A stretch of DNA of 64,000 bases from Candidatus Leptovillus gracilis (GCA_016716065.1 JADJXA010000001.1:62001-126000), one strand, 5' to 3'; shown: positions 25,442-33,973, counted from the stretch's first letter. Numbers and translations: made by a program. Notes: generated from the sequence alone by a model not told the origin.

Positions 25442-26797
25442 ATGGAACCATTACTCATCACCAACGGCCGTCTTGTCACCTGGGGAGCGGCCAATGAAAT
25501 TATTATGAATGGCGGGCTGCTGTTGGTAGACGGCCGTATCGCCGACATCGGCGACAGCGCCGCCCTCATCGAGCAGTACCCACACGCCAAACATCTCGAC
25601 GCCCACGGCCAACTCGTCATGCCTGGCAACATCTGCGCCCACACCCACTTCTACGGCGCATTTGCGCGCGGCATGTCCATCCCTGGTCCGGCCATGAAAG
25701 ATTTCCCAGACATTTTAGAACGGCTGTGGTGGCGCTTAGACCGCGCCCTGCTGGACCTGGACGTAAAATACAGCGCCCTGGTCTGCCTGGTAGACGCCAT
25801 CAAACACGGCACAACCAGCCTCATAGACCACCACGCCAGCCCCAACGCCATCAACAACTCTCTGGACCAGATCGCCGACGCCGTAGAACTGGCCGGCGTC
25901 CGCGCCGCCCTCTGCTACGAAGTCACCGACCGCAACGGCGCGGCCGGAGCGCAGGCGGGCATAGACGAAAACGTGCGCTTTTTGCATTCGCTCAAAGAGC
26001 GCGGCAGCAGCCTGTTGGCCGGAACCTTCGGCCTGCACGCCTCCCTCTCCCTCAGCGACGACACCCTGGCCGCCTGCGTAGACGCCGCCAAAGACCTGAA
26101 CACCGGCTTCCACATCCACGTCGCCGAACATGAAGCCGACGAGTACGATTCCCTCTATAAATACGGCCGTCGCGTCGTGGACCGCCTGGCCGACGCCGAT
26201 ATTCTCGGCCCCAAAAGCATCGTCGCCCACGCCATCCACATAGACCCCACCGAAAAGGCGCTGCTGCACGAAACGGGAACCTGGGTCACCCACCAACCGC
26301 GCAGCAACATGAACAACGCCGTCGGCGCGGCCGACATCGAAGGCATGTTGCGCCTGGGTATCCCTGTCTGCCTGGGCAACGATGGCTTCAGCAACAACAT
26401 GTGGGCCGAATGGAAAGCGGCTTACTTCCTGCATAAATTGGCCCACCGCGACCCGCGCCGGGCCAATGGCGCAGACATCGCCCAAATGGCAATCTACAAC
26501 AACGCCGCCCTGGCCAACATGTTCTGGCCCCAGGCCAACGTGGGCAAACTGGCCGTTGGCGCGGCCGCCGACGTGATTTTTGTGGACTACCACGCCACCA
26601 CGCCGCTGAGCGCTGGCAATTTGCCCTGGCACATCATCTTCGGCTTCGAAGCCAGCGCCGTCACCACGACCATCGTGGCCGGCAAGGTACTCATGCAAGA
26701 CCGCAAACTGCTCACCCTGGACGAAGAAGAAATCACCATCCGCAGCCGCGAACTGGCCGCCGAAGTATGGCAGCGCTTCGAAAAACTGAGCGCCTGA
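25442..26797 (+). CDS. ssnA: amidohydrolase, SsnA-like
   Basis: The enzyme (451 aa) is a metal-dependent TIM-barrel aminohydrolase. PGNICAHTHFYGAFARGM carries the HxH metal motif in the form typical of SsnA. IHVAEHEADEYDSL, a conserved His in VAHAIHID and the Asp in CLGNDGFSNNMWAE complete the metal site. SsnA is named in the selenium-dependent purine or molybdenum-hydroxylase gene sets of other bacteria; its physiological reaction is not settled. Here there are no such neighbours. A GGAGGG lies upstream of the ATG at a long spacing. The SsnA call rests on motif similarity; a related chlorohydrolase or guanine-deaminase-like enzyme is possible. Confidence 0.82.
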   Translation: MEPLLITNGRLVTWGAANEIIMNGGLLLVDGRIADIGDSAALIEQYPHAKHLDAHGQLVMPGNICAHTHFYGAFARGMSIPGPAMKDFPDILERLWWRLDRALLDLDVKYSALVCLVDAIKHGTTSLIDHHASPNAINNSLDQIADAVELAGVRAALCYEVTDRNGAAGAQAGIDENVRFLHSLKERGSSLLAGTFGLHASLSLSDDTLAACVDAAKDLNTGFHIHVAEHEADEYDSLYKYGRRVVDRLADADILGPKSIVAHAIHIDPTEKALLHETGTWVTHQPRSNMNNAVGAADIEGMLRLGIPVCLGNDGFSNNMWAEWKAAYFLHKLAHRDPRRANGADIAQMAIYNNAALANMFWPQANVGKLAVGAAADVIFVDYHATTPLSAGNLPWHIIFGFEASAVTTTIVAGKVLMQDRKLLTLDEEEITIRSRELAAEVWQRFEKLSA

Positions 26798-26828
26798 GTT
26801 GTACCATTCAGAACCATTGTTAAGTTAC

Positions 26829-26920
26829 GGGTCTTTGGGAACACGGGATTAACAGGGTAACGGGTAGCGAGTTCTACCTCTGGACTCGCTACGTCAAACC
26901 CCGCAAAATCCTAAAGAGCC
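26829..26920. mobile_element. MITE-like hairpin element, copy 1
   Basis: This is a 92-bp noncoding element. Its right end AAAATCCTAAAGAGCC matches the right end of the element at 59101-59223 almost exactly. The left end GGGTCTTTGGGA is its imperfect inverse. Inside is a hairpin with GTAGCGAGT/ACTCGCTAC arms. It follows ssnA and could also end its transcript. No transposase is present. Confidence 0.5.
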
Positions 26921-26941
26921 TCAAGTTGTTTCCAGGCATTC

Positions 26942-27226
26942 ATGTACAAACGTGTTTTGCGTGATATACAAAAAGGAATCCGCAAGCGTCAATATGTGAT
27001 GACGCTTCATGCTGAAGAGGAAATGGTTGATGATGGTCTTACAATTTTCGATGTTGAAAGTGCTATCTTGACTGGAGAAGTTGTAGCTCGACAAGAAGAT
27101 TTCCAGTCAGGTGAGTGAAAATACCTGATCACAGGACACACTATTGCGGGTCAGCTGCTAAATGTGGTCGCCAAACTCAGCGTTCTCAACAAAGTGATAA
27201 TTGTTACCGTATATTTGGAAGGCTAA
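26942..27226 (+). pseudogene. DUF4258-type toxin-like gene interrupted by one in-frame TGA
   Basis: The 95-codon frame starts with ATG at 26942. The first half (LRDIQKGIRKRQYVMTLHAEEEM, FDVESAILTGEVVARQED) and second half (KYLITGHTIAGQLLNVVAKLS, VIIVTVYLEG) both match the DUF4258 family and remain in the same frame. Codon 59 is TGA (27116-27118), where family members usually have Trp (GEWKYL). A single TGG to TGA change is the simplest explanation. The stop TAA at 27224-27226 overlaps the next ATG by one base, so the two genes were translationally coupled. Only the first 58 residues would be made unless TGA is read through. Confidence 0.75.
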
Positions 27227-27480
27227 TGATGCACAAAGTTCAAGAATCATCCCTCGTTTGCGATATTTGCGGTAAGGAAGGCGCAAGGGTACGTTACGTT
27301 ACACGCAGCTATGGTAGAGGCGACAACCTGCTTGTTATTGAGAATGTACCAGTGGTTAGTTGTCCTCATTGTGGAGAAAGTTATTTAACGGCCGAGACCT
27401 TACACGAAATTGAGCGAATCAAACTTCATCGCCAATCATTTGCGGAACCGCGCTCGGTACCGGTGGCTGTTTTTGCGTAG
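27226..27480 (+). CDS. YgiT/MqsA-type zinc-finger protein (antitoxin-like)
   Basis: The 84-aa protein has two CxxC pairs (VCDICG, VSCPHCG) that bind zinc in the N-terminal YgiT fold, followed by GESYLTAETLHEIERIK, the standard family ending. YgiT-type domains often pair with DUF4258 or HigB/MqsR-like proteins. The helix-turn-helix part of full MqsA is absent. The start is the ATG overlapping the TAA of the preceding gene. With the partner gene interrupted, the antitoxin-like gene may be a survivor of an inactivated module. Confidence 0.85.
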   Translation: MMHKVQESSLVCDICGKEGARVRYVTRSYGRGDNLLVIENVPVVSCPHCGESYLTAETLHEIERIKLHRQSFAEPRSVPVAVFA

Positions 27481-27522
27481 GCCACCACCACGTAGGCTGC
27501 ATCAATAAAGAGGAGCATTCCA

Positions 27523-28173
27523 TTGAAAATCGCAATTTTAGGTGGCACAGGCAATGAAGGCTTTGGCCTCGGCTTTCGCTGGGCGACGGCCGGGCATGAA
27601 ATCATCATCGGTTCGCGTTTGGCGGAGAAAGGGGCAGCGGCCGCTGCCGACATGCGCGACAAACTGGCAGGCAAGGCCAACGTCAGCGGCGCGGATAATC
27701 TGACGGCCGCGCAGCAAGCCGAGGTGGTGGTGCTGTCTGTGCCCTACCAGGCGCAGGCGGCCACGTTGGAACAGGCCCGCCCCGGCCTGCAAGACAAACT
27801 GCTGATCACCGTCGTCGCCCCATCGGGTGAAAAGAAGGCGCGTGTGTACACGCTGGAGAGCGGCCTGTCGGCGGCCGAAGAAGCGCAGGGGCAGCTTGGC
27901 GAGGCCAGCCGCGTGGTAGCCGCCTTCCAAAACATCGGCGCACACCATCTGCTGGACCTGGAACACGCGCTGGACTGCGACGTACTGGTTTGCGGCGAAA
28001 AGAAGGAAGACAAGGCCATCGCCATGCAGTTGTGCGCCGACGCCGGGTTGCGCGGCGTGAACGCCGGGGCGCTGCAAAATGCGCGGGCGGTGGAAGGGTT
28101 AACGGCCGTCCTCATCGCCATCAACGTCATCCACAAATCCCCCAGCGCGGGCATCCGCATCACCGGAATTTAG
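27523..28173 (+). CDS. npdG: NADPH-dependent F420 reductase
   Basis: The protein (216 aa) has an NADP-binding Rossmann fold. IAILGGTGNEGFGLGFRWA is the typical Fno/NpdG glycine-rich start, followed by HEIIIGSR, the NADP ribose-phosphate region, and by VVLSVPYQAQ. It transfers hydride between NADPH and coenzyme F420. It starts with TTG (27523), preceded by AGGAG at seven bases. One base separates its stop from the GTG of cofE, so the two form an operon. No other F420 biosynthetic gene is in the window. Confidence 0.92.
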   Translation: MKIAILGGTGNEGFGLGFRWATAGHEIIIGSRLAEKGAAAAADMRDKLAGKANVSGADNLTAAQQAEVVVLSVPYQAQAATLEQARPGLQDKLLITVVAPSGEKKARVYTLESGLSAAEEAQGQLGEASRVVAAFQNIGAHHLLDLEHALDCDVLVCGEKKEDKAIAMQLCADAGLRGVNAGALQNARAVEGLTAVLIAINVIHKSPSAGIRITGI

Positions 28174-28174
28174 C

Positions 28175-28933
28175 GTGAAAATTTCTCTCACGGCCGTTCC
28201 CCACATCCCAGACGTTCAACCCGGCGATGATGTGACGGCGCTTATTTTGGCTGCCCTGGCCGAAACTGGTCTAGCTTTACAAGATGGCGATGTGTTAGCC
28301 ATTGCCCAAAAAATCATTTCCAAAGCGGAAGGGCGGCTGATTTGGCTGGCCGACGTGGTTCCGGGGCCGCACGCCCTGGCAGTGGCGGCGCAAACCGACA
28401 AAGATCCGCGCATCGTCGAGCTGATTTTGCGTGAAAGCGATGAGATTTCCCGCCTGAAGCCAGGCGTGTTGGTGGTGCGCCACAAGTTGGGCTTCACCAG
28501 CGCCAACGCCGGCATAGACCGCTCCAACGTCAACGCCGCCGCGGATACGGCCGTGCTGCTGCTGCCCATCAACCCCGATGCCTCCGCCGCCGCCATCCGC
28601 CAGACCATCCAGAAAAAACTGGGCGTGGTGGTGGGCGTGGTGATTACCGACAGCCATGGACGGCCGTTTCGTTTGGGCACTGTGGGCGTGGCCATTGGCG
28701 TGGCCGGGCTGCCCGCCCTGTGGGACCGGCGCGGTGAACGTGACCGCTATGGCTACATATTGCAGCACACCGACGTCGGCGTGGCCGACGAAATTGCCGC
28801 CGCCGCCGGGCTGCTGATGGGCCAGGCGGCCGAAGGGCTGCCGGTGGTGCTGCTGCGCGGCCTCCATCTACCCCCCGCCGACGGCCGTGCCACTGATCTG
28901 GTACGGCCCAAGGAGCTAGACCTGTATAGATGA
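28175..28933 (+). CDS. cofE: F420-0:gamma-glutamyl ligase
   Basis: The protein (252 aa) is a GTP-dependent ligase that adds gamma-linked glutamates to F420-0. CofE marks are DGDVLAIAQKIISKAEGR, GFTSANAGIDRSNV with metal-binding residues, and ITDSHGRPFRLGTVGVAIGVAG. The length fits the single-domain archaeal-type CofE without the C-terminal nitroreductase-like domain of FbiB. The start is GTG one base after npdG. Its TGA overlaps the ATG of the following lipoprotein gene. Confidence 0.93.
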   Translation: MKISLTAVPHIPDVQPGDDVTALILAALAETGLALQDGDVLAIAQKIISKAEGRLIWLADVVPGPHALAVAAQTDKDPRIVELILRESDEISRLKPGVLVVRHKLGFTSANAGIDRSNVNAAADTAVLLLPINPDASAAAIRQTIQKKLGVVVGVVITDSHGRPFRLGTVGVAIGVAGLPALWDRRGERDRYGYILQHTDVGVADEIAAAAGLLMGQAAEGLPVVLLRGLHLPPADGRATDLVRPKELDLYR

Positions 28934-30171
28934 AACGTAGCCCATCCCTGATTGGCTTGCTGCTGCTGACGGCCGTCTGGCTGCTGGGCTGCCAGGCGGT
29001 AGACGCCGCGCAGCTGCCCACCAGAGCAGCAGCAGCAGTGCTGCCCGTGCCCACCGGCGGCATTCCGGCGACATTTACAGTGGGGGCAATGACGGCCGTT
29101 GCCACACCCACTTCCTTCATCCCCCGCGCCACGGCCACGCCCAGCCAGACCCCCATCATCCCCACACTGACGCCCTTCACGCCCCGCCCCAGCGCCACGC
29201 CCACACCCACCTTCTCGCCCATCATCACCCCCACCGAGACGCCCGTCATCAAACCCATCGGCCAATACGCTTACCAGGAAGTCATTCCCTACCAGGCGTT
29301 TCCGGTTCCGCCCGGCAACAACGGCTGGGGGATGCACTGGATTCCCACCGTTAGTCAGGATCGCGGCGTGGTGGACCGTTTCGTGGCTGAAATGGTCAAG
29401 ATGCACATCAAATGGGTGGTCTTCTTGAACGATGGGGCCAACATCGGCGACAACGATTACCTGGTGGACAAACTGGTCGCCAGCGGCATTATGCCAGTGA
29501 TGCGGCTGTACCGCAACGGTGTGCTGCCCTATGATGGCGATGTGGGGGCGATGGTGCGCCATTACCGCGCCAAAGGGGTGTATTACTACCAGCTATACAA
29601 CGAACCCAACGTCAACGACGAAAACCATCAGGGGTTTGCCAACCCCAACCAATATGCCATCGCCTGGGCGACGACCGCCCGCGCCATTGTCGCCAATGGT
29701 GGGCTGCCGGGCATTGGCGCGTTTAGCCCCGGTGGGGCGTATGAGCATTATGATTTTTTGGACCGCACCCTGCGGGCGATTGAATTTAACGGGGACGCCG
29801 CGCTGCTCAACCACGCCTGGTTGTCGGTGCATAATTATCATGGCACACGGCCGTATGACGACCCCGACGGTTTTCTGCTGTTCCGCAAATACGACGAAAT
29901 TGTGCGCAATCATCTGGGGCGTTCCCTGCCAATGATCGGCACAGAAGGCGGCTCCTACAGCGATGATCCCAACGTGGTGAAGGATTTGCTGGCATACCAA
30001 TATGGCTACATGCGCGACGCAGAGCCATATTTGCTGGCGTTTAGCTATTGGCTGGTCGCCAACCAGGCGGGCGGCAGTTTTGATCCGGCCTGGGAGTGGC
30101 AGGCATTATTCCGCGCCAGCGGCTACGTGCATCCGGTAGTGACAGACTATTTCTACCGGTACAGCCGGTGA
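28930..30171 (+). CDS. lipoprotein with Thr/Pro linker and glycosidase-like barrel
   Basis: The 413-aa exported protein has a lipobox WLLGC (Cys about residue 18) and a Pro/Thr-rich spacer (residues 50-112). A domain resembling clan GH-A barrels follows. QLYNEPNVND supplies the acid/base-type Glu at a strand-4-like position, and PMIGTEGGSYSD a possible nucleophile Glu. It is thus a probable surface-tethered glycan-binding or glycan-cleaving protein. It overlaps cofE by four bases (ATGA) but has no obvious link to F420. It is similar in layout to the membrane glycosidase at 18703-20079. Activity is unproven. Confidence 0.78.
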   Translation: MKRSPSLIGLLLLTAVWLLGCQAVDAAQLPTRAAAAVLPVPTGGIPATFTVGAMTAVATPTSFIPRATATPSQTPIIPTLTPFTPRPSATPTPTFSPIITPTETPVIKPIGQYAYQEVIPYQAFPVPPGNNGWGMHWIPTVSQDRGVVDRFVAEMVKMHIKWVVFLNDGANIGDNDYLVDKLVASGIMPVMRLYRNGVLPYDGDVGAMVRHYRAKGVYYYQLYNEPNVNDENHQGFANPNQYAIAWATTARAIVANGGLPGIGAFSPGGAYEHYDFLDRTLRAIEFNGDAALLNHAWLSVHNYHGTRPYDDPDGFLLFRKYDEIVRNHLGRSLPMIGTEGGSYSDDPNVVKDLLAYQYGYMRDAEPYLLAFSYWLVANQAGGSFDPAWEWQALFRASGYVHPVVTDYFYRYSR

Positions 30172-30206
30172 GAACGATGAATGATGAACGGGTCATCGTT
30201 CCAAGT
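30172..30206. repeat. GAACGATGAATGATGAAC word repeat
   Basis: GAACGATGAATGATGAACGG followed by TCATCGTTCC forms a hairpin. It overlaps the end of the HD-domain gene and lies between convergent genes. It belongs to the same family as 10098-10172 and 40372-40402. Confidence 0.65.
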
Positions 30207-30852
30207 CACTTCCGTTCAGTTCCGCTTCCAGAGTATTCCAGAGCCAGTTGTACGCTTCCAGACGAGACTGAGCGGCGCGGCGGGCCGGTTCGGTGTGCAT
30301 ACTGGCAACAGTTTTGGCCTGCCAATCGGCCGAACGGCCGCGTTCAATCAGTTCAGAAAGAGCGCGGAATTTATTACCAGCCAATGCCAGACCGGTCCAA
30401 TGAAAGGCGGCCGTTAACCCAATTTTCGCCAGTTTATCAGCGTCCCACAAGACCATAGATTCCAGGTTCGTCAGCGGTTGGCTGCGCCACAAACCCATGT
30501 GGTCTTCTATTGCCATAGCAACTCGTTCGATCTTCTTTTTAGGAAAATTGGTTTGCGGCAAAAATTCGCGGGCAAATTTTGCGCCCTCGCGGGGATGGGA
30601 ATCGCCGGCGTCTTTGCGCACGTCGTGCAGCCAGGCGGCCGCCTCGACCACTTTTATATCGGCGCCGGTTATTTCCGCCAGGCGCATCGCCAGCGTAACG
30701 ACAGACTGAACATGTTCCCAACGGTAATTAAAAGAAGCGTTATCCAGGCCGCCAAAGCGATCAATAATTTCCTGTTCGGTGGCCTGCTGCATCGCACTGC
30801 GGACGGCCTTGCGCCATTCCGGTTGGTTATTGGTACTGTTATCTTTAGGCAT
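30193..30852 (-). CDS. HD-domain phosphohydrolase
   Basis: The protein (219 aa) has the HD superfamily metal site: H47 (YRWEHVQSV), H76-D77 (AAWLHDVRK), H107-type residue in AIEDHMGLW and a distal Asp (VLWDADKLAKIG). HD hydrolases remove phosphate from nucleotides or cleave phosphodiesters in the cytosol. The family resembles YedJ/uncharacterised HD hydrolases. Its last residues overlap a word repeat shared with the convergent lipoprotein border. The substrate is unknown. Confidence 0.86.
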   Translation of the reverse strand: MPKDNSTNNQPEWRKAVRSAMQQATEQEIIDRFGGLDNASFNYRWEHVQSVVTLAMRLAEITGADIKVVEAAAWLHDVRKDAGDSHPREGAKFAREFLPQTNFPKKKIERVAMAIEDHMGLWRSQPLTNLESMVLWDADKLAKIGLTAAFHWTGLALAGNKFRALSELIERGRSADWQAKTVASMHTEPARRAAQSRLEAYNWLWNTLEAELNGSDLER

Positions 30853-30913
30853 AAATGCGTGATTTGTTGGTGATGAGGATGTAATTGGTGGTCTGGCAAT
30901 CTGTTCAGAAAGA

Positions 30914-30955
30914 TTAAAGACTGAGGATTATATGGTTACAATCCTCAGTCTTTAA
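30914..30955 (-). terminator. 16-bp perfect inverted repeat
   Basis: TTAAAGACTGAGGATT and its exact complement are separated by 10 bases. It lies between the small antitoxin-like gene and the HD gene on the minus strand, and the minus-strand 3' side is U-rich (TTTAATCTTTC). It is probably the terminator of the 63-aa gene. Confidence 0.6.
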
Positions 30956-30984
30956 GGAAGTTTGAACGATCATCAAATGGTGGA

Positions 30985-31176
30985 TTAAACGGCCGTTTTG
31001 CGCGGAGCCAATGCTTCTTCAACGAGTCTTTCCATCAGCGTGTCTGCCTCCACAGGCGTCTTTTGCCACTGACGACTGTCGGCTATCTCATCCAAAATCA
31101 TGGCCGCTAATGCATCTTGCTCCCACTCTGGCAAACGGTTAGCTTCAGCAAACGCCTTTTTTAGTAGTTTTGTCAT
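30985..31176 (-). CDS. small antitoxin-like protein without visible toxin
   Basis: The 63-aa acidic helical protein (LLKKAFAEANRLPEWEQDALAAMILDEIADSRQW) resembles the short addiction-module proteins that usually sit before a RelE/ParE- or PIN-type toxin. Here the next minus-strand gene is the HD hydrolase behind a strong inverted repeat, and no toxin is present. It may be an orphan antitoxin or an unrelated small protein. The ATG is preceded by GGAGGT-like sequence (tacGGAGGTcacta). Confidence 0.6.
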   Translation of the reverse strand: MTKLLKKAFAEANRLPEWEQDALAAMILDEIADSRQWQKTPVEADTLMERLVEEALAPRKTAV

Positions 31177-31479
31177 AGTGACCTCCGTAGATCAGTCCTC
31201 TTCCAGAACTGTATTGATATTTTCACGGCACATTATACACGATATAGCAAGTCCCTGATCGGCCAATTATGCGCCATTTAGAATTTGCTGTGGGTTTGTC
31301 GCAGGTTGGTTGGCATGAACCAAATAGTATCCGGAGGCCGAAGTCCGTATCCCGTTTCCCGTGGGCATTTGCCAGAGGTGACGCCTACGGATTACCACTT
31401 ACGGGTACTAGCCAACCAACTTCCTGGTTTAGATTGGACAAATCTCAGAAGATTTATCCAATCTTCCTCAATTTCGTGC
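31177..31479. repeat. intergenic block with nested inverted repeats
   Basis: No gene was found. GGTTGGTTGGC (31304) and GCCAACCAAC (31411) form long-range inverted arms around words of the type AGTCCGTATCCC. At 31431-31464 AGATTGGACAAATCT / AGATTTATCCAATCT are two near-palindromes. The latter type recurs at 44146-44178. The block ends at the PBP stop codon. Confidence 0.6.
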
Positions 31480-33702
31480 CTAATTGCCCCAGGGATATGG
31501 CTGCTGCGGTTCCACCCCATAATACAATTCCACAATGCGGCGGAAAATGGGCGCGGCGACGGCCGAACCTTCGCCCGCGTTTTCGATCATCACCACAATG
31601 GCGATTTCCGGCTGCTCGATAGTCATGCCATCGGCGCGGGTAAAAGGGGCTGCCGAAGCATACCCGGCAAACCAGGCGTGGGAATTGCGCGGCGGATCCT
31701 CGGCCGTGCCTGTTTTACCGGCCACCGTCACCGGCAGGCCCACAAATTGATGCGTCGCCGTACCAGAGCCGCTGTTGGCGACTCCCCACATCGCCTCTTG
31801 CAGCGTGGCAATCTGCTCCGGGGTGATGGGCGCCTGGCCGCGTATCTGGGCCGGCCATGCCTCTTCCGGCGCGCCGCCGCCGGCGCCGATGCGGTCTACC
31901 ACCGTTGGGCGATACAGCGTGCCGCCGTTGGCAACGGCCGCGACCACATCTACCATTTGCAGCGGCGTCACCTGCACAAATCCCTGCCCAATCGCCATGT
32001 TCACGGCGTCGCCGGGAACCCAACCCTCGCCAACATTGTTGATTTTCCATTCAGGACTGGGGATCAGCCCGGCCGATTCGGCGATCTGAATGCCGGTTGT
32101 CTGCCCCAGACCAAACGCTTTGGCAACTTCCGGCAAAAAATTGTTGTCGAACTGATCCATATTTAACCCGGCGTCGTAGAAACAACTATTGCAAGAGACA
32201 ACCAACGCCTGACGCATACTGATGGTCCCGTGCCCACCTTGCAGCCAATCATACTTAACAAAATTATCGCCCAGCCCGCGCCAGGTTCCGACACTGGTGT
32301 AGCGGCTGTCGGCAGTGTACAGGCCGCTTTTCAGGGCAGCCGACAGGGTGATGATTTTGAAGAGCGAGCCGGAGGGATATGCGCCCTGGGTGACGCGGTT
32401 GAGCAACGGCCGTCCCGGATCAGTTAACACGGCGGTCAGCGCCCCATCGTCTTGCGAGCGATTGGCGTCGAACACCGCCGGGTTATAAGAGGGGTAGCTG
32501 GCCATGGCGCGGATGGCCCCGCTGTTCACGTCCATCACCACCACCGACCCGGCGTTGGCCCCCGGATAAGATTCAATCGCTTCGGCCAGGGCTTGCTGCA
32601 CGGCCGTTTGGAAATCATTGTCAATGGTGGTGTAAATGCTGCGGGCCTGCTGCGGCGCGCGCTCGGCGACGGTTGTCAGGTATTGACCGCTGGGGCTGAT
32701 AACCGTTAACGTGCCGCCGCGCTCACCGTTCAGATATTCTTCGCCCCACGCTTCCAAACCGGCCAGCCCTACCTGCTCGTCGCCGCGAAACCCCTGATCC
32801 AGATAGCTGCCAACCGTTTCCGCCGGAATGGGGCCAATATAGCCCACCACATGGGGCGCAACGCCGTCGGCGGCGTAGATGCGCGTCAGGCGCTGCTCCG
32901 GCGGAGCCAGCCCTTTGCCGATGAATGGCTGCAAGGTGGTGGCATACTGCTGCATCACTGCTTCGGGAATGTCGCCCAGAGGCCAATACCAGTTGGGCAG
33001 CGCCGGGGCGTAAATCTCCTTGATTTCGGACGGGGTTTTACCGAGTACCGGCGATAAGGCATTGAGCAGCCCTTCTTCATCCTGAATTTGCCCCGGTATG
33101 ACGCCTAAACTAAGGATGGTTCCCTGGTAGGCCAGCGCCTTGCCGGTGTAGTCGTAGATGTTGGCGCGGGCAGGCACGCGGTAATCCATGAGCAGGCGAT
33201 TACCGCCAGCCAGTTCCGGCAAGATGAGGCCCTCGTCCCAAACCACCCCCCAACGGCCGTCTGCATACAGCAGCGGCAGGGTAAACTCGCGCACGATGGG
33301 GCCAAAAACGGCCGTATCCCATGTTACCCGCACCCCCATCTCCGCCTGCTCCCCATCCTGAATCAGCGACAAAGGCTGCGCCAAAACGGTGTTCACCATG
33401 GCCGTTTGCTGCGCCTCCTGGTAGCGCTGGGCAAAGGCGGTGCTGTCCACCAACGCCTGGCTTTGCGGCGTGAGCAGACTATACATACCCAGATAATCGC
33501 CCGACTCCCAGGCGCGGTAAAAGGCGCGGCCAATGCCACCGGCGTCTTCTAAAATGGGCACGGCCGTTGGCCGGGGCAAATCCGTCGCCGGCGGCGTCAG
33601 GGTGGCCTCTTCATAAGTATCTTGCAGAAAAGGGACGCCCCCAGACCCACAGGCTACCAATCCCAGAGCAATCAGCAGAAAAACAAGCGGCTTCCAATTC
33701 AT
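31480..33702 (-). CDS. class B penicillin-binding lipoprotein with MecA_N-like domain
   Basis: The 740-aa protein begins with a lipoprotein signal (lipobox LVAC, Cys18). An NTF2-like MecA_N-type domain follows (AFYRAWESGDYLGMYSLLTPQSQALVD, about residues 55-170), then a dimerisation region with RIYAADGVAPHVVGYIG. The transpeptidase domain has YPSGSLFK (Ser nucleophile), SCNS (SxN) and AGKTGTAE (KTG). This is the layout of PBP2a/PBP3-type enzymes that cross-link peptidoglycan, but tethered by lipid instead of a transmembrane helix. ATG 33702 follows AGGAG. An upstream extension of 35 codons has no signal and is rejected. The dispersed repeat at 33797 lies upstream. Intrinsic beta-lactam tolerance cannot be judged from this alone. 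Confidence 0.9.
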   Translation of the reverse strand: MNWKPLVFLLIALGLVACGSGGVPFLQDTYEEATLTPPATDLPRPTAVPILEDAGGIGRAFYRAWESGDYLGMYSLLTPQSQALVDSTAFAQRYQEAQQTAMVNTVLAQPLSLIQDGEQAEMGVRVTWDTAVFGPIVREFTLPLLYADGRWGVVWDEGLILPELAGGNRLLMDYRVPARANIYDYTGKALAYQGTILSLGVIPGQIQDEEGLLNALSPVLGKTPSEIKEIYAPALPNWYWPLGDIPEAVMQQYATTLQPFIGKGLAPPEQRLTRIYAADGVAPHVVGYIGPIPAETVGSYLDQGFRGDEQVGLAGLEAWGEEYLNGERGGTLTVISPSGQYLTTVAERAPQQARSIYTTIDNDFQTAVQQALAEAIESYPGANAGSVVVMDVNSGAIRAMASYPSYNPAVFDANRSQDDGALTAVLTDPGRPLLNRVTQGAYPSGSLFKIITLSAALKSGLYTADSRYTSVGTWRGLGDNFVKYDWLQGGHGTISMRQALVVSCNSCFYDAGLNMDQFDNNFLPEVAKAFGLGQTTGIQIAESAGLIPSPEWKINNVGEGWVPGDAVNMAIGQGFVQVTPLQMVDVVAAVANGGTLYRPTVVDRIGAGGGAPEEAWPAQIRGQAPITPEQIATLQEAMWGVANSGSGTATHQFVGLPVTVAGKTGTAEDPPRNSHAWFAGYASAAPFTRADGMTIEQPEIAIVVMIENAGEGSAVAAPIFRRIVELYYGVEPQQPYPWGN

Positions 33703-33796
33703 AAAAATTCTCCTGAGGAACACCCGCCTCAGCCTCTTTGCCAAATAGTCTTGCATCAACGGACAAATTATAGCCCACACGCGCCACCTTGAGATA

Positions 33797-33840
33797 TAGA
33801 CTCGCAAAGGTCACAATCTGACATTTTTACCACCTTGGCA
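33797..33840 (-). repeat. dispersed 47-bp repeat, copy 3
   Basis: On the minus strand AAGGTGGTAAAAATGTCAGA is followed by a GACCTTTGCGAGTCTATA tail, the same family as 8330 and 24731. It lies about 95 bases before the PBP start and points toward that gene. Confidence 0.65.
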
Positions 33841-33912
33841 GTGTTATCTTGTCACCTTGTCAAGTACAAATTCCCCATCACGCCTGTCGGGTTTATCAAT
33901 CAGGAACAGCGA

Positions 33913-33952
33913 TCAAAAAAAGGGGTATGACCCGGTTTGTCATACCCCTTTT
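33913..33952. terminator. bidirectional intrinsic terminator
   Basis: AAAAAGGGGTATGAC and GTCATACCCCTTTT form a strong hairpin with A and T tracts on both sides. It lies downstream of the 79-aa zinc-ribbon gene (minus) and would end its transcript. Confidence 0.85.
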
Positions 33953-33973
33953 AAATGATCCGGTTGCAGAAAG

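Noticed and set aside
25736..26698. A 320-codon frame antisense to the ssnA-like gene
   Set aside because: The sense strand carries all amidohydrolase motifs. The antisense protein has low-complexity Gly/Val/Asp composition without a family match.
27116..27118. UGA as Trp in an alternative genetic code
   Set aside because: Many genes of the window end in TGA at the position expected from their families (for example cofE and ileS), and Trp is coded by TGG throughout. A point mutation is simpler.
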